A DNA stretch of 64,000 nt from positions 1,488,001 to 1,552,000 of the forward strand of contig AP017968.1 of the NCBI GenBank assembly GCA_002356455.1, given 5' to 3'. Source of the DNA: Fusobacterium varium. GTDB taxonomy: Bacteria > Fusobacteriota > Fusobacteriia > Fusobacteriales > Fusobacteriaceae. Made by a program: the position numbers and the translations under genes. Positions 56,262 to 64,000 of the stretch are shown here, piece by piece (position 1 is the first letter of the stretch; every line of letters starts with the position of its first letter). Under the pieces are notes generated by a model. That model saw nothing but the letters and a program-made list of their open reading frames with translations, made no database searches and had not been told where the DNA came from.

Positions 56262-57668
56262 TTATTTAGAAGTTTTAGCAAAATCAGCAGCATTTTCACC
56301 AGCAATTTTTCCATAAACTGTAATATCTGTTACAGCATTTCCACCAATTCTATTAGCACCATGTACACCGCCAGTAATTTCACCAGCAGCATATAAACCA
56401 GGTATAATATTTCCATCAGCAGTTAATACTTGAGCTTCAGTATTGATGCGAACACCACCCATAGTATGATGGACAGCAGGAGATACTTCAATGGCATAGA
56501 ATGGAGCTTTTACAAGTTTTCTGGGAAGAACAGTTTTTCCAAAATCTTTATCAATTCCAGCTTTAACATATCCATTATAAGTTGTCATAGTTTTTGTTAA
56601 AGTGTTTCCATCTATTCCAACTTTTTTAGCTAATTCTTCAAGAGTAGCTCCTTCTACAGCCAGTCCTCTTCTAACATATCCATTGATAGCTCCAAGATTT
56701 TCTCTAATAGATTGATCAAATATTAAGAAAGCACTTTTACCAGTTTGTTCTAATTCAGCTTTAGAAACAACATCTCTAGTTTCTAATTCACTGATAAATC
56801 TTTTTCCTTCTCTGTTTACCAGAATAGCTCCTTCTCCTCTAACTGCTTCAGTAATCATAGTAGTATTATTATGAACAACAGTAGGATGAGTTTGAATTTC
56901 AGTCATATCAACAAGGGCTCCTCCAACAGAATTTACCATTTTAATACCTTCTCCAGTAATAGCAGGGCTGTTAGTAGAGCCAAATCCTTTAAGTTTAGGA
57001 TTATATTCAGCAACCATGGCAGCATTTGCACCAAATCCACCAGTAGCCATGACTACCGCTTTTGCATTTATTATGTATGTTTCACCTTTATGTTTAACTT
57101 TTACTCCAGTAATTTTATTTCCAGTTTTAATAATTTTTACAACTTCACTTTCAGTTCTTACATCAATTCCATCCTTTTCAGCAGTTTCAGCAAGAGCATC
57201 CACAATAACAGGACCTACTGCTTGTCCGCCAGCAGGTCTGTGAGTTCTTTTTGCACTTTGTCCGCCAGTAAATACTACTTCAGAAAGATCAGCTCCTCTT
57301 TCAGTAAGCCAATTGATAATATTACTGGAATCAGCAGTAAGTTTTTTTACTAATTCTGGATTATTTTTATTTTTTCCGCCTTTCATAGTATCATTATAAA
57401 AAAGTTCAGCTGAGTCTTCTATTCCTAATTTTTTTTGAAGATCAGTATTGGCAGCATTGATACCAGCTGTAGCATAGTTAGTATTTCCACCTAACATAAG
57501 CATTTTTTCAAGAAGAATAACATTAACTCCTTTTTCTTTTGCAGCAATAGCAGCAGAAAGTCCAGCACCTCCACCTCCAACAATGACAACATCAGTAGTA
57601 ACATCAGTACTGTAAGCAGTAAAACTCATGACAGCAGCACTAAGTAAACATAACAGTTTTCTTTTCAT
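56262..57668 (-). CDS. Exported FAD reductase without FMN domain
   Basis: A 468-residue paralogue of the preceding gene's product, very similar through the FAD domain (VIVGGGGAGLSAAIAAKEKG, MLGGNTNYAT, HRPAGGQAVG, HHTMGGVRI). Its signal peptide joins the FAD domain directly; the FMN domain is missing. Without it electrons must come from a separate FMN protein or another donor. It has its own promoter and terminator. A recent duplication with loss, or gain, of the FMN domain explains the pair. Confidence 0.9.
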   Translation of the reverse strand: MKRKLLCLLSAAVMSFTAYSTDVTTDVVIVGGGGAGLSAAIAAKEKGVNVILLEKMLMLGGNTNYATAGINAANTDLQKKLGIEDSAELFYNDTMKGGKNKNNPELVKKLTADSSNIINWLTERGADLSEVVFTGGQSAKRTHRPAGGQAVGPVIVDALAETAEKDGIDVRTESEVVKIIKTGNKITGVKVKHKGETYIINAKAVVMATGGFGANAAMVAEYNPKLKGFGSTNSPAITGEGIKMVNSVGGALVDMTEIQTHPTVVHNNTTMITEAVRGEGAILVNREGKRFISELETRDVVSKAELEQTGKSAFLIFDQSIRENLGAINGYVRRGLAVEGATLEELAKKVGIDGNTLTKTMTTYNGYVKAGIDKDFGKTVLPRKLVKAPFYAIEVSPAVHHTMGGVRINTEAQVLTADGNIIPGLYAAGEITGGVHGANRIGGNAVTDITVYGKIAGENAADFAKTSK

Positions 57669-57738
57669 TCTACACCCCTCATAATTAATATATAATGGTT
57701 ATTTTATGTTCAATATGAATGTATAAACTAACAAATTT

Positions 57739-57768
57739 ATTATATCTTATTAAAAGAAAAAAAGTCAA
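57739..57768 (-). promoter_or_regulatory. Promoter of the FMN-less flavoprotein gene
   Basis: Minus strand TTGACT (57768-57763), 18 bp, TATAAT (57744-57739). Confidence 0.72.
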
Positions 57769-57787
57769 TTATTTTCTAAAAAACTAA

Positions 57788-57823
57788 ATAAAAAACCTGA
57801 GATATGTAAAAACTTATCTCAGG
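57788..57823 (-). terminator. Terminator of hcp
   Basis: CCTGAGATA (57796-57804) with TATCTCAGG (57815-57823); T6 follows on the minus strand. Confidence 0.9.
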
Positions 57824-57836
57824 CTTTATTAAATTT

Positions 57837-59516
57837 TTATTTAAGACCAAATTTTACTAAATCATTTTCTACATCAGATATTCCTGCAAGGCCAAATGTA
57901 TTTACTAATACATTTAGAACATTAGGAGAAAGGAATGCTGGGAGAGTTGGACCAATATGAATATTTTTTACTCCAAGAGATAATAATGCAAGAAGTACAA
58001 TTACAGCTTTTTGTTCATACCATGCAATATTATAAACTATTGGAAGTTTATTAATATCATCAAGTCCAAAGATTTCTTTTAATTTTAAAGCTATAACAGC
58101 TAATGAGTAAGAGTCATTACATTGTCCAGCATCAAGCACTCTAGGAATACCATTTATATCTCCAAGAGGTAATTTATTGTATTTATATTTTGCACATCCA
58201 GCAGTAAGAATAACTGTATCTTTAGGAAGAGCTTTTGCAAAATCAGTATAGTAATTTCTGTTAGGCATTCTTCCATCACATCCACCCATAACTATAAATT
58301 TTTTAATAGCTCCAGATTTTACAGCTTCTACTACTTTATCAGCAAGAGCAAATACTTGATTATGTGCAAAACCACCAATGATTTCACCTTTTTCTATTTC
58401 AGTAGGCGCTTTGCATTTTTTAGCAAGTGCTATTACTTCAGAAAAATCTTTTTTACCATCTTTTCCAACAGGAATTCTTTTCCATCCTGGGAATCCAGCA
58501 GCATTTGTAGTGAATATTCTATCATTATAGGTAGCTTTTTCTAATGGGGGAACAATACAGTTAGTAGTGAAAACAACAGGTCCATTAAAAGTTTCAAATT
58601 CTTCTTTTTGCTTCCACCATGCATTTCCATAGTTACCAAAGAAATGAGAATACTTTTTTAATTTTGGGTAGTAATGTCCTGGAAGCATTTCAGAATGAGA
58701 ATAAATATCTACTCCACTGTCTTTACTTTGCTCAAGCAATTGTTCTAAGTCATTAAGATCATGTCCACTTATTAATATACCAGGTCTATTGCCTACTCCT
58801 ATATTTACTTTTGTTATTTCAGGATTTCCAAATGCTGAAGTATTAGCTTCATCAAGAAGTGCCATTGTTTTAACTCCAAATGATCCACATTCAAGAACTA
58901 AAGCAGTTAATTCATCTCCAGAAATAGTATCATCTAAAGTTGCTAAAAGAGCATTTTCCATGAAAATAAATATTTCCTCATTAGTTTTATTAAGATTCAT
59001 TGCATGTTCTGCATATGCAGCCATACCTTTTAATCCATAAGTTAATAATTCTCTTAGTGATCTGACATCTTCATTTTCAGTTCTTAAAACTCCAATATCG
59101 TGATGCTTAGAAAATTCCATTAATTGGTCATCTGATATATAAGACCAAGTAGTAAGTTGAATATTTTCAAATTTTGGATTTAAAACAGTACCATTTTTTA
59201 TAAGAATATTTTTAACATCATTTCTTAACTTTAATCCGTGTTTAATTTCATCAATAATAGCTTCATTATCAAAATTTGCATTTGTAATAGTCATGAATAA
59301 AGAATTTATAAGATATTTGTCTGTAATTTTTAATATTTCATTTGTACTGGCAGTTTTTCTTAATTGAGAGCTGTAAGCAGCCACCCCTTTAGCAGTATAA
59401 ACAAGTAAATCCTGTAAAGAAGCAGTAGTAGGTTGTTTACCACATACACCAGCAATTGTACATCCAGTTCCTTTCATTGTTTCCTGGCATTGAAAACAAA
59501 ACATTTTATTGCACAT
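57837..59516 (-). CDS. hcp: Hydroxylamine reductase (hybrid cluster protein)
   Basis: A 559-residue Hcp. The N-terminal cluster has CFQC, then C eight residues on and C five further ([20 protein letters not shown]). C-terminal ligands of the hybrid cluster are visible in [23 protein letters not shown] and [10 protein letters not shown]. Hcp reduces hydroxylamine and, in E. coli, nitric oxide, and helps anaerobes cope with nitrosative stress. AAGGAGGAATTAAA precedes the ATG. The palindrome GTAAC-ATAT-GTTAC upstream suggests control by a CRP/FNR-type regulator such as HcpR. Confidence 0.96.
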   Translation of the reverse strand: MCNKMFCFQCQETMKGTGCTIAGVCGKQPTTASLQDLLVYTAKGVAAYSSQLRKTASTNEILKITDKYLINSLFMTITNANFDNEAIIDEIKHGLKLRNDVKNILIKNGTVLNPKFENIQLTTWSYISDDQLMEFSKHHDIGVLRTENEDVRSLRELLTYGLKGMAAYAEHAMNLNKTNEEIFIFMENALLATLDDTISGDELTALVLECGSFGVKTMALLDEANTSAFGNPEITKVNIGVGNRPGILISGHDLNDLEQLLEQSKDSGVDIYSHSEMLPGHYYPKLKKYSHFFGNYGNAWWKQKEEFETFNGPVVFTTNCIVPPLEKATYNDRIFTTNAAGFPGWKRIPVGKDGKKDFSEVIALAKKCKAPTEIEKGEIIGGFAHNQVFALADKVVEAVKSGAIKKFIVMGGCDGRMPNRNYYTDFAKALPKDTVILTAGCAKYKYNKLPLGDINGIPRVLDAGQCNDSYSLAVIALKLKEIFGLDDINKLPIVYNIAWYEQKAVIVLLALLSLGVKNIHIGPTLPAFLSPNVLNVLVNTFGLAGISDVENDLVKFGLK

Positions 59517-59590
59517 TTTAATTCCTCCTTTTTTTAAAGTAAATCATTTTTGTCATAGGTTAATAATACAATATTTTTTACAGAGAAACA

Positions 59591-59604
59591 GTAACATATG
59601 TTAC
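59591..59604. promoter_or_regulatory. Palindromic operator upstream of hcp
   Basis: GTAAC-ATAT-GTTAC, perfect 14-bp palindrome 75 bp before the hcp start. Such sites bind CRP/FNR-family proteins; hcp genes in many anaerobes are controlled by HcpR, a member of that family. The regulator itself is not in the window. Confidence 0.65.
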
Positions 59605-59681
59605 ACTTTAAAAATTTTTCTCTTATATTATTTTACAAGAGGAAAAGATATTTCTTTTTTTCTTTAAATGAAAATTTTTAT

Positions 59682-59712
59682 AAAAAAACTGACCCAATTA
59701 CAAGATCAGTTT
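59682..59712 (-). terminator. Terminator of the flavodoxin/ferredoxin gene
   Basis: AAACTGA and TCAGTTT pair around a 13-base loop; seven T follow on the minus strand. Confidence 0.75.
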
Positions 59713-59724
59713 TAAGTTATAAAT

Positions 59725-60501
59725 TTAGATAAATATTTCAGGTTCTTTTCTTTCACTGCATTTTGTTTCAAGAAATCCAATGATGTCTTTTAAAGGGTTG
59801 CCAGGAATTTCTCTTCCATTAAATGTACAAACTTTAACACAAGCATAGCAATGAATACATTTTTCAACATCTACTAATTCAGGATCTTTTTTATCTATTG
59901 CTCCAACTGGACAAACTAAATAGCATTTTCTGCAGTAAATGCAATTTTTGTTTGCCATAGGAGAAAATACTCTTACAGGCATATCTTCTCTATAAGGAAA
60001 ATTGCCTTTGACTTTAATATTTTTTGTATAAGTATCAGTATCTACTTTTTCTCTAATTTCTTTACCAAAAGCTATAGCTTTTGCAATATCCTCATCATCA
60101 GGTCTTCTAGTGCCTACTTTTTTTGTATAAGAATGTTCTCCAATAAATGCTCCAGCTGCAATGACTGAAAATCCATTTTCTGAAAGAATATCTTTAAGTT
60201 CAAGTAAAGCATCATCATAATCTCTATTTCCATAAACTGCTATAGTCACAGCTAAACTATCATTTCCATGTATCTTTTTTAGCATATTCCTTGTGATAAC
60301 AGGAGTTCTCCCACCATAAACAGGAATTCCTATAATGGCAATCTCATCTTTTTGAAGAAAAAATTCTTTCTCACTCTCAAATGAAAAAGTAAGATCATGC
60401 TCTATAAAACCAGTACCTAAACCTTCAGCAATAGCTTTTACAGTTTTTTTAGTAGTATAAGTAGGACTGAAATAAAATAGATGAACATTTTTAATAATCA
60501 T
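59725..60501 (-). CDS. EFR1-type flavodoxin/ferredoxin fusion
   Basis: A 258-residue electron carrier. Residues 1-150 are flavodoxin-like (FYFSPTYTTKKTVKAIAEG near the FMN phosphate site; GIPVYGGRTP). The C-terminal part holds two 4Fe-4S motifs: C-x2-C-x2-C-x3-C in NCIYCRKCYLVCPVGAI and in KCIHCYACVKVCTF. It carries electrons between low-potential donors and flavin enzymes. The second ATG (60501) is preferred since GGAGG lies eight bases upstream. Neighbouring redox genes (hcp, flavoproteins) could be clients, by location only. Confidence 0.9.
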   Translation of the reverse strand: MIIKNVHLFYFSPTYTTKKTVKAIAEGLGTGFIEHDLTFSFESEKEFFLQKDEIAIIGIPVYGGRTPVITRNMLKKIHGNDSLAVTIAVYGNRDYDDALLELKDILSENGFSVIAAGAFIGEHSYTKKVGTRRPDDEDIAKAIAFGKEIREKVDTDTYTKNIKVKGNFPYREDMPVRVFSPMANKNCIYCRKCYLVCPVGAIDKKDPELVDVEKCIHCYACVKVCTFNGREIPGNPLKDIIGFLETKCSERKEPEIFI

Positions 60502-60527
60502 AAGCATTTCCTCCTAAATTATGTATT

Positions 60528-61607
60528 TTATATTATAAATCCACTTCCTAGTACTTTATGATCTTTGTCATAAAAAACTACTCCTTGTCCTGGAGTAACA
60601 GCTCTTACTTGATTTTCTATAAAATTTACTTTAATATTTCCATTAGAGAGAACTTCAAGTCTGCATTTATGAAGTTGATCTCTTGAACGTGTTTTTGCCC
60701 AACACTCTATGTTATTTAGCTCTTCTATGCTGTTAAGAGATATGAGGTTGATATTATCAGCAACAAGGCTGTTTTTAAAAAGCATTTCATTTGGACCTAC
60801 TATTATACAATTTTTTTTGCTGTCCAATTCAATGACATAAAGAGGATTTTCTTGGGCTATTCCCAAGCCTTTTCTTTGACCAATTGTATAAAAAGAGAGC
60901 CCCTTGTGTTTACCAAGTACTTTTCCATTTGTATCAACTATATCTCCTGGTTTTCCAGCTTTTCCATTGCTCATTTCCATAAGAAATTCTTTAAGTTTTC
61001 CATCTTCAACAAAGCATATTTCTTGAGAGTCTTTTTTAGCATATACTCTTACTCCGAGAAGCTGAGCCAACTCTCTGACTTTTGGTTTTTCAAGATTTCC
61101 AATAGGGAATTTAAGATATTTTAAATTATCTTTTTTCATTTGAGAAAGGAAATATACTTGATCCTTACCAGCATCATCACCCATAGAAAGAATACCATCT
61201 TTCATCTGAGTATAATGACCAGTTGCCATAAAATCAGCACCTTTAGAACGTACAAAATCTATAAGTAATCCTAATTTTATATGTTTATTACACACCATAC
61301 ATGGATTTGGAGTTTTACCTTTAAGGTATTCATCTACAAAATAATTCATCACGTTTTCTTTAAATTCTTTTGTTACATCTAAAAGATAATGGGGAATTCC
61401 TAAATCTTCACATACTTTTTTAGCATCGGAATCTTCAGGTTTACAAGTCTTCATTGTAACTCCAAAGACATTATAACCTTGTTTTTTTAATAGATAAGCA
61501 ACAGTGGAACTGTCAACTCCTCCACTCATAGCTACTGCTATTGTTGTACTTTTGTTGTTTTCATCATATTGAAGGTATTTTGAAAACTCATTGTTTATTG
61601 TATTCAT
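60528..61607 (-). CDS. mnmA: tRNA-specific 2-thiouridylase
   Basis: A 359-residue enzyme that adds sulphur at U34 of Lys, Glu and Gln tRNAs. The PP-loop AMSGGVDSSTVA activates the tRNA with ATP. The catalytic cysteines are in NPCMVCNK and in SQEICFV. GKHKGLSFYTIGQRKGLGI (in the central domain) and TPGQGVVFYD (C-terminal beta barrel) are typical. The ATG at 61607 follows GGTGG; the GTG three codons before overlaps this site. Confidence 0.96.
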   Translation of the reverse strand: MNTINNEFSKYLQYDENNKSTTIAVAMSGGVDSSTVAYLLKKQGYNVFGVTMKTCKPEDSDAKKVCEDLGIPHYLLDVTKEFKENVMNYFVDEYLKGKTPNPCMVCNKHIKLGLLIDFVRSKGADFMATGHYTQMKDGILSMGDDAGKDQVYFLSQMKKDNLKYLKFPIGNLEKPKVRELAQLLGVRVYAKKDSQEICFVEDGKLKEFLMEMSNGKAGKPGDIVDTNGKVLGKHKGLSFYTIGQRKGLGIAQENPLYVIELDSKKNCIIVGPNEMLFKNSLVADNINLISLNSIEELNNIECWAKTRSRDQLHKCRLEVLSNGNIKVNFIENQVRAVTPGQGVVFYDKDHKVLGSGFII

Positions 61608-61638
61608 AAAAACCACCTTTATTTTGTAAAATTAATGT

Positions 61639-62262
61639 TTAAAAGAAAATTTTGTTAAAAGAATGGAATAAGGTAATTATTCCAAATATAAATATAAGAC
61701 CACCTGATATTCTTGATATCTTAATCAGATTTTCTTCAGTAATAGTTCTTCTCCAGTGAGAAAGGAGAAAAGTAGTAAAAAACCATTCAGCAGCTCCTCC
61801 TAAAAATATACCACAGGCAACTTGAAAAGGAACAGCATGTCCTTCAGATTCAAATATCCTCAAAGTAGTGAAGATAACCATTATAGTGAAGATACTTGAA
61901 ACATTTGCTAAAGCAACAGCAAATGTAGTAAAGTAATTTTGGATAATTCCAACAGGACCAAGTTCTATTTTTTTTACTTTCATTTTTCTGCTCATTTTTT
62001 TTAAACCAACAACAAGTAGAAAAACACTAATACCAATTTCAAGAAAACATTCATATTTTATAATGAAATCATCTATTTTATTGATAAACAGAAGGGCTGT
62101 TAAACCATAAATAACATCTACAGTGACCATTCCAAGGGAAGATACATAACCTTCCTTTTGCCCCTCTACTAAAGTTTTTTCCATACAATAAATCCCTACA
62201 GGACCAAAAGGAAGTGATAAAATAAGTCCAGTAATCATTCCTTTGAAAAATGTTAAATCCAA
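61639..62262 (-). CDS. LysE-family exporter
   Basis: A 207-residue membrane protein with about six hydrophobic segments and the LysE/RhtB signature at the start (GLILSLPFGPVGIYCMEKTL, which is the family's GxxxxxxPGP-like loop) and a second GPVGIIQNYF repeat half. These transporters export amino acids. The substrate cannot be told. Same direction as mnmA, 31 bp upstream of it. Confidence 0.88.
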   Translation of the reverse strand: MDLTFFKGMITGLILSLPFGPVGIYCMEKTLVEGQKEGYVSSLGMVTVDVIYGLTALLFINKIDDFIIKYECFLEIGISVFLLVVGLKKMSRKMKVKKIELGPVGIIQNYFTTFAVALANVSSIFTIMVIFTTLRIFESEGHAVPFQVACGIFLGGAAEWFFTTFLLSHWRRTITEENLIKISRISGGLIFIFGIITLFHSFNKIFF

Positions 62263-62286
62263 AATAGTACCTCCAATAAATCAATA

Positions 62287-62640
62287 TTAAAGTTCTTTGC
62301 CACAGTTAGGGCAGCAAGAAGGTGTTTGTCTGTAAGGTGTATCGCAATACGGACATATTCCTCTTTCTATTAAAATAGATTCAATGTCATCATAAGTAGC
62401 AGCTTTTCTTCTATAAACTTTTATTGCAGAATCATTTTTTATTTCATAAACACTGTTACATTTTTGGCAGTGAATTACATGATCTACCTTATATTTATAA
62501 ATAGGAAAAGAGAAAAAAAGAAAGATGTTTTGCAGTCTATGAAATCTGACTTTTTTACTGGTGCAACCTACACATTCAAATTGTATTTCACCTAGTTTAT
62601 AATCAGCACTTTTGACTCCAAAATTTTTAAAAAAGTTCAT
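62287..62640 (-). CDS. Zinc-ribbon protein
   Basis: A 117-residue protein with three CxxC groups: CVGC near residue 23, CQKC near 58 with partner sites, and CPYC...CPNC at the end (GICPYCDTPYRQTPSCCPNCGKEL, in part CPYCDTPYRQTPSCCPNC). A hydrophobic stretch (IFLFFSFPIYKY) between the first two may touch the membrane. Zinc-ribbon proteins of this kind are common in low-GC bacteria. Function unknown. Confidence 0.75.
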   Translation of the reverse strand: MNFFKNFGVKSADYKLGEIQFECVGCTSKKVRFHRLQNIFLFFSFPIYKYKVDHVIHCQKCNSVYEIKNDSAIKVYRRKAATYDDIESILIERGICPYCDTPYRQTPSCCPNCGKEL

Positions 62641-62893
62641 TATAACTCCTTTATTTTGATTATTTATATCCTAGTAATTCGTATACTAATGAAAAAATCT
62701 TTTTTTATTTATAAAAAAGTTTTCACAGATATACAAGTTTTCCTTATTGATTATATCATATATCCCATTGAATTTCTATTTATAAAACAAAATAATTTTC
62801 TATATTAAATATTTCAAAGTTGCGCAATATGGGGTATAATATATAATATACTAAAAATTAAGAAAAATCAGACATGAATGAAGGGAGAAACTA

Positions 62894-63040
62894 TTGAAAA
62901 AAGTCTTAACTGAGAAAGAAATAGAAATTCAAATGGAAAAAGCTTTGAATAAGATACCATTTGAAATAAAAAAAATAAAGTTTGCTCTTGGAGTAATAAA
63001 GAGAATAAAAAAAATAAAAATGGTCTTAAAATTTAAATAG
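62894..63040 (+). CDS. Small basic hypothetical protein, TTG start (48 aa)
   Basis: The TTG at 62894 follows GGGAG at good spacing. The 48-residue product is rich in K and I (KIPFEIKKIKFALGVIKRIK), an amphipathic basic helix. Its stop is eight bases before the next gene, whose ribosome site follows it. The pair probably forms a small operon. Confidence 0.5.
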   Translation: MKKVLTEKEIEIQMEKALNKIPFEIKKIKFALGVIKRIKKIKMVLKFK

Positions 63041-63048
63041 GGGGAATA

Positions 63049-63333
63049 ATGATATCAGAAAAATTAGCAAAGAGAATTGGAACTATATCAAAAGAATTTG
63101 AGAAATTAGGATATAATTTGGAGGAAGATTTATTGGAATTGGTAGAATTGAGAGAAGACATAGCTGAAAGATTGGAAAATACTAAATATAAAAAAATAGA
63201 ATTTTATGAAGATAAAGAGTTGCATTCTGTGGGAATGACTTTAGAAGATGTTCAAATAGAATTTTTTATAACTGAAGGAGAGGATGAAAAAGGACCTTGG
63301 TATGAAGCTGAAGCTGAAATAATATTTTTTTAA
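63049..63333 (+). CDS. Hypothetical acidic protein
   Basis: A 94-residue acidic protein: helical first half (LAKRIGTISKEFEKLGYNLEEDL), beta-rich second half (VQIEFFITEGEDEKGPWYEAEAEII). GGGGG precedes the ATG. Common small conserved protein type; function unknown. The dipeptidase gene follows 31 bp later. Confidence 0.65.
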   Translation: MISEKLAKRIGTISKEFEKLGYNLEEDLLELVELREDIAERLENTKYKKIEFYEDKELHSVGMTLEDVQIEFFITEGEDEKGPWYEAEAEIIFF

Positions 63334-63364
63334 AAGTAAAATTAAAAACAAGGGGGACTAAGAA

Positions 63365-64000
63365 ATGAAAATATTTGATGGGCATGCAGATATATGGTTT
63401 GATGTTTCTGCAAAAAGAAAAAATGAAGAAGAACACATTGTAAAAAAATATCATCTTGACAGATTCAAAGCTGGAAATATTATGGGTGGAATATTTATAG
63501 CTTACCTTGATGAAAATGCAGTTGATGAAGAAAAAGAAATGATGTGGATGATAAATTCAACTATACATGAAATCAAAAAAAATGAAGAACTTTATAATAT
63601 AATAAAAAATTCAGGAGATTTCAACAGAGGAATAATAAATGAAAAATTAAATGTTCTTATGGGAATAGAAGGACTTAGAGCAATAAAGAAAAATTTAGAT
63701 TGGCTGGATACTTTTTATCAATTAGGTTTTAGACATGCATCTCTTACATGGAATGAAGAAAATGATCTTGGAACAGGGGCCAAAGGAGATGAAAATAGAG
63801 GGATAACAGAAACTGGTAAAGCAGCAATAGAAAAAATGAATGAATTAGGAATGATTGTGGATGTATCTCATTCAAATGAAAAAACTTTCTGGGGTATTTA
63901 TGAAACAAGTAATAAGCCTATAATTGCTTCTCATTCAAATGCCAGAAGTCTTTGTGATCATGTAAGAAATTTAACTGATGATCAAATTAAAGCAGTGGCA
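63365..64000 (+). CDS. Membrane dipeptidase (peptidase M19), N-terminal part
   Basis: About 212 residues are in the window; the gene continues past the right edge. The start FDGHADIW holds the first metal ligands (H and D), then GIEGLRAI with the bridging Glu, LTWNEENDLGTGA and IVDVSHSNEKTFW with a further His, and PIIASHSNARSL with the next. These are the marks of M19 zinc dipeptidases, which cleave dipeptides. AGGGGGACTAAGA precedes the ATG. No signal peptide, so cytoplasmic. Confidence 0.93.
   Translation, partial: MKIFDGHADIWFDVSAKRKNEEEHIVKKYHLDRFKAGNIMGGIFIAYLDENAVDEEKEMMWMINSTIHEIKKNEELYNIIKNSGDFNRGIINEKLNVLMGIEGLRAIKKNLDWLDTFYQLGFRHASLTWNEENDLGTGAKGDENRGITETGKAAIEKMNELGMIVDVSHSNEKTFWGIYETSNKPIIASHSNARSLCDHVRNLTDDQIKAVA

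Noticed and set aside
1-64000. CRISPR array
   Set aside because: No series of regularly spaced repeats of 23-37 bp; the only iterated repeats are the short iterons at 15739-15875.

Overview
The window is very AT-rich, codes arginine mostly as AGA and mixes Gram-negative traits (periplasmic-type signal peptides) with low-GC genes. Chromosomal genes such as guaA, mnmA, clpB, hcp, a flavodoxin/ferredoxin fusion and two secreted fumarate-reductase-like flavoproteins fit an anaerobic Fusobacterium-type host. The genus is an inference from gene content and style.

Layout. (1) 1-3366: right end of an integrated element carrying an MmeI-like restriction/methylation gene (cut by the window edge), an XRE regulator, a small helix-turn-helix protein and a tyrosine integrase broken by one in-frame stop. 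(2) 3353-46035: a complete ~42.7 kb prophage bounded by a 14-bp direct repeat. The right copy is the 3' end of guaA, so the prophage sits in the guaA 3' end, in tandem with element 1. (3) 46024-64000: ordinary chromosome with guaA, two HAD phosphatases, a TPR regulator, crr, clpB, two flavoproteins, hcp, a flavodoxin/ferredoxin fusion, mnmA, a LysE exporter, a zinc-ribbon protein, small hypotheticals and the start of an M19 dipeptidase.

Prophage. A leftward early operon (9862 to 3442) carries many tiny genes, an ERF annealing protein, a DEDDh exonuclease, an excisionase-like protein and the integrase. A cI-like repressor and an ImmA-type metalloprotease read rightward. TTGC-N6-GCAA operators overlap the leftward, repressor and rightward promoters. 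A lysogen-type accessory island (11181-13349) holds two unknown genes and a RelE/AbrB toxin-antitoxin pair. A replication gene contains iterated repeats that look like an origin. From 18958 to 40276 comes a siphovirus late operon: terminase, portal, minor head, scaffold, SU10-type capsid, connectors, tail tube, chaperone, 1461-residue tape measure, tail tip, S74 fibre, M15 endolysin and holin-like proteins. The right arm (40277-46021) holds mostly leftward cargo: an SPFH protein, a DUF1883 protein, small paralogues, several candidate small RNAs and a sigma factor.

Most striking: (a) three tandem promoter-terminator units at 9155-9658, the last encoding a 29-residue hydrophobic peptide whose ribosome site is next to a 14-bp stem; (b) a repeated leftward module of tiny H-x4-C/CxxC proteins, tiny 'DKGI/DEGI' proteins and a small RNA, present at 14.5-15.3 kb and at 41.6-43.2 kb; (c) two promoter-driven genes for related exported proteins, one ending in an ~80-residue copy of part of the tape measure protein; (d) small RNAs with pyrimidine/C-rich hairpin loops.
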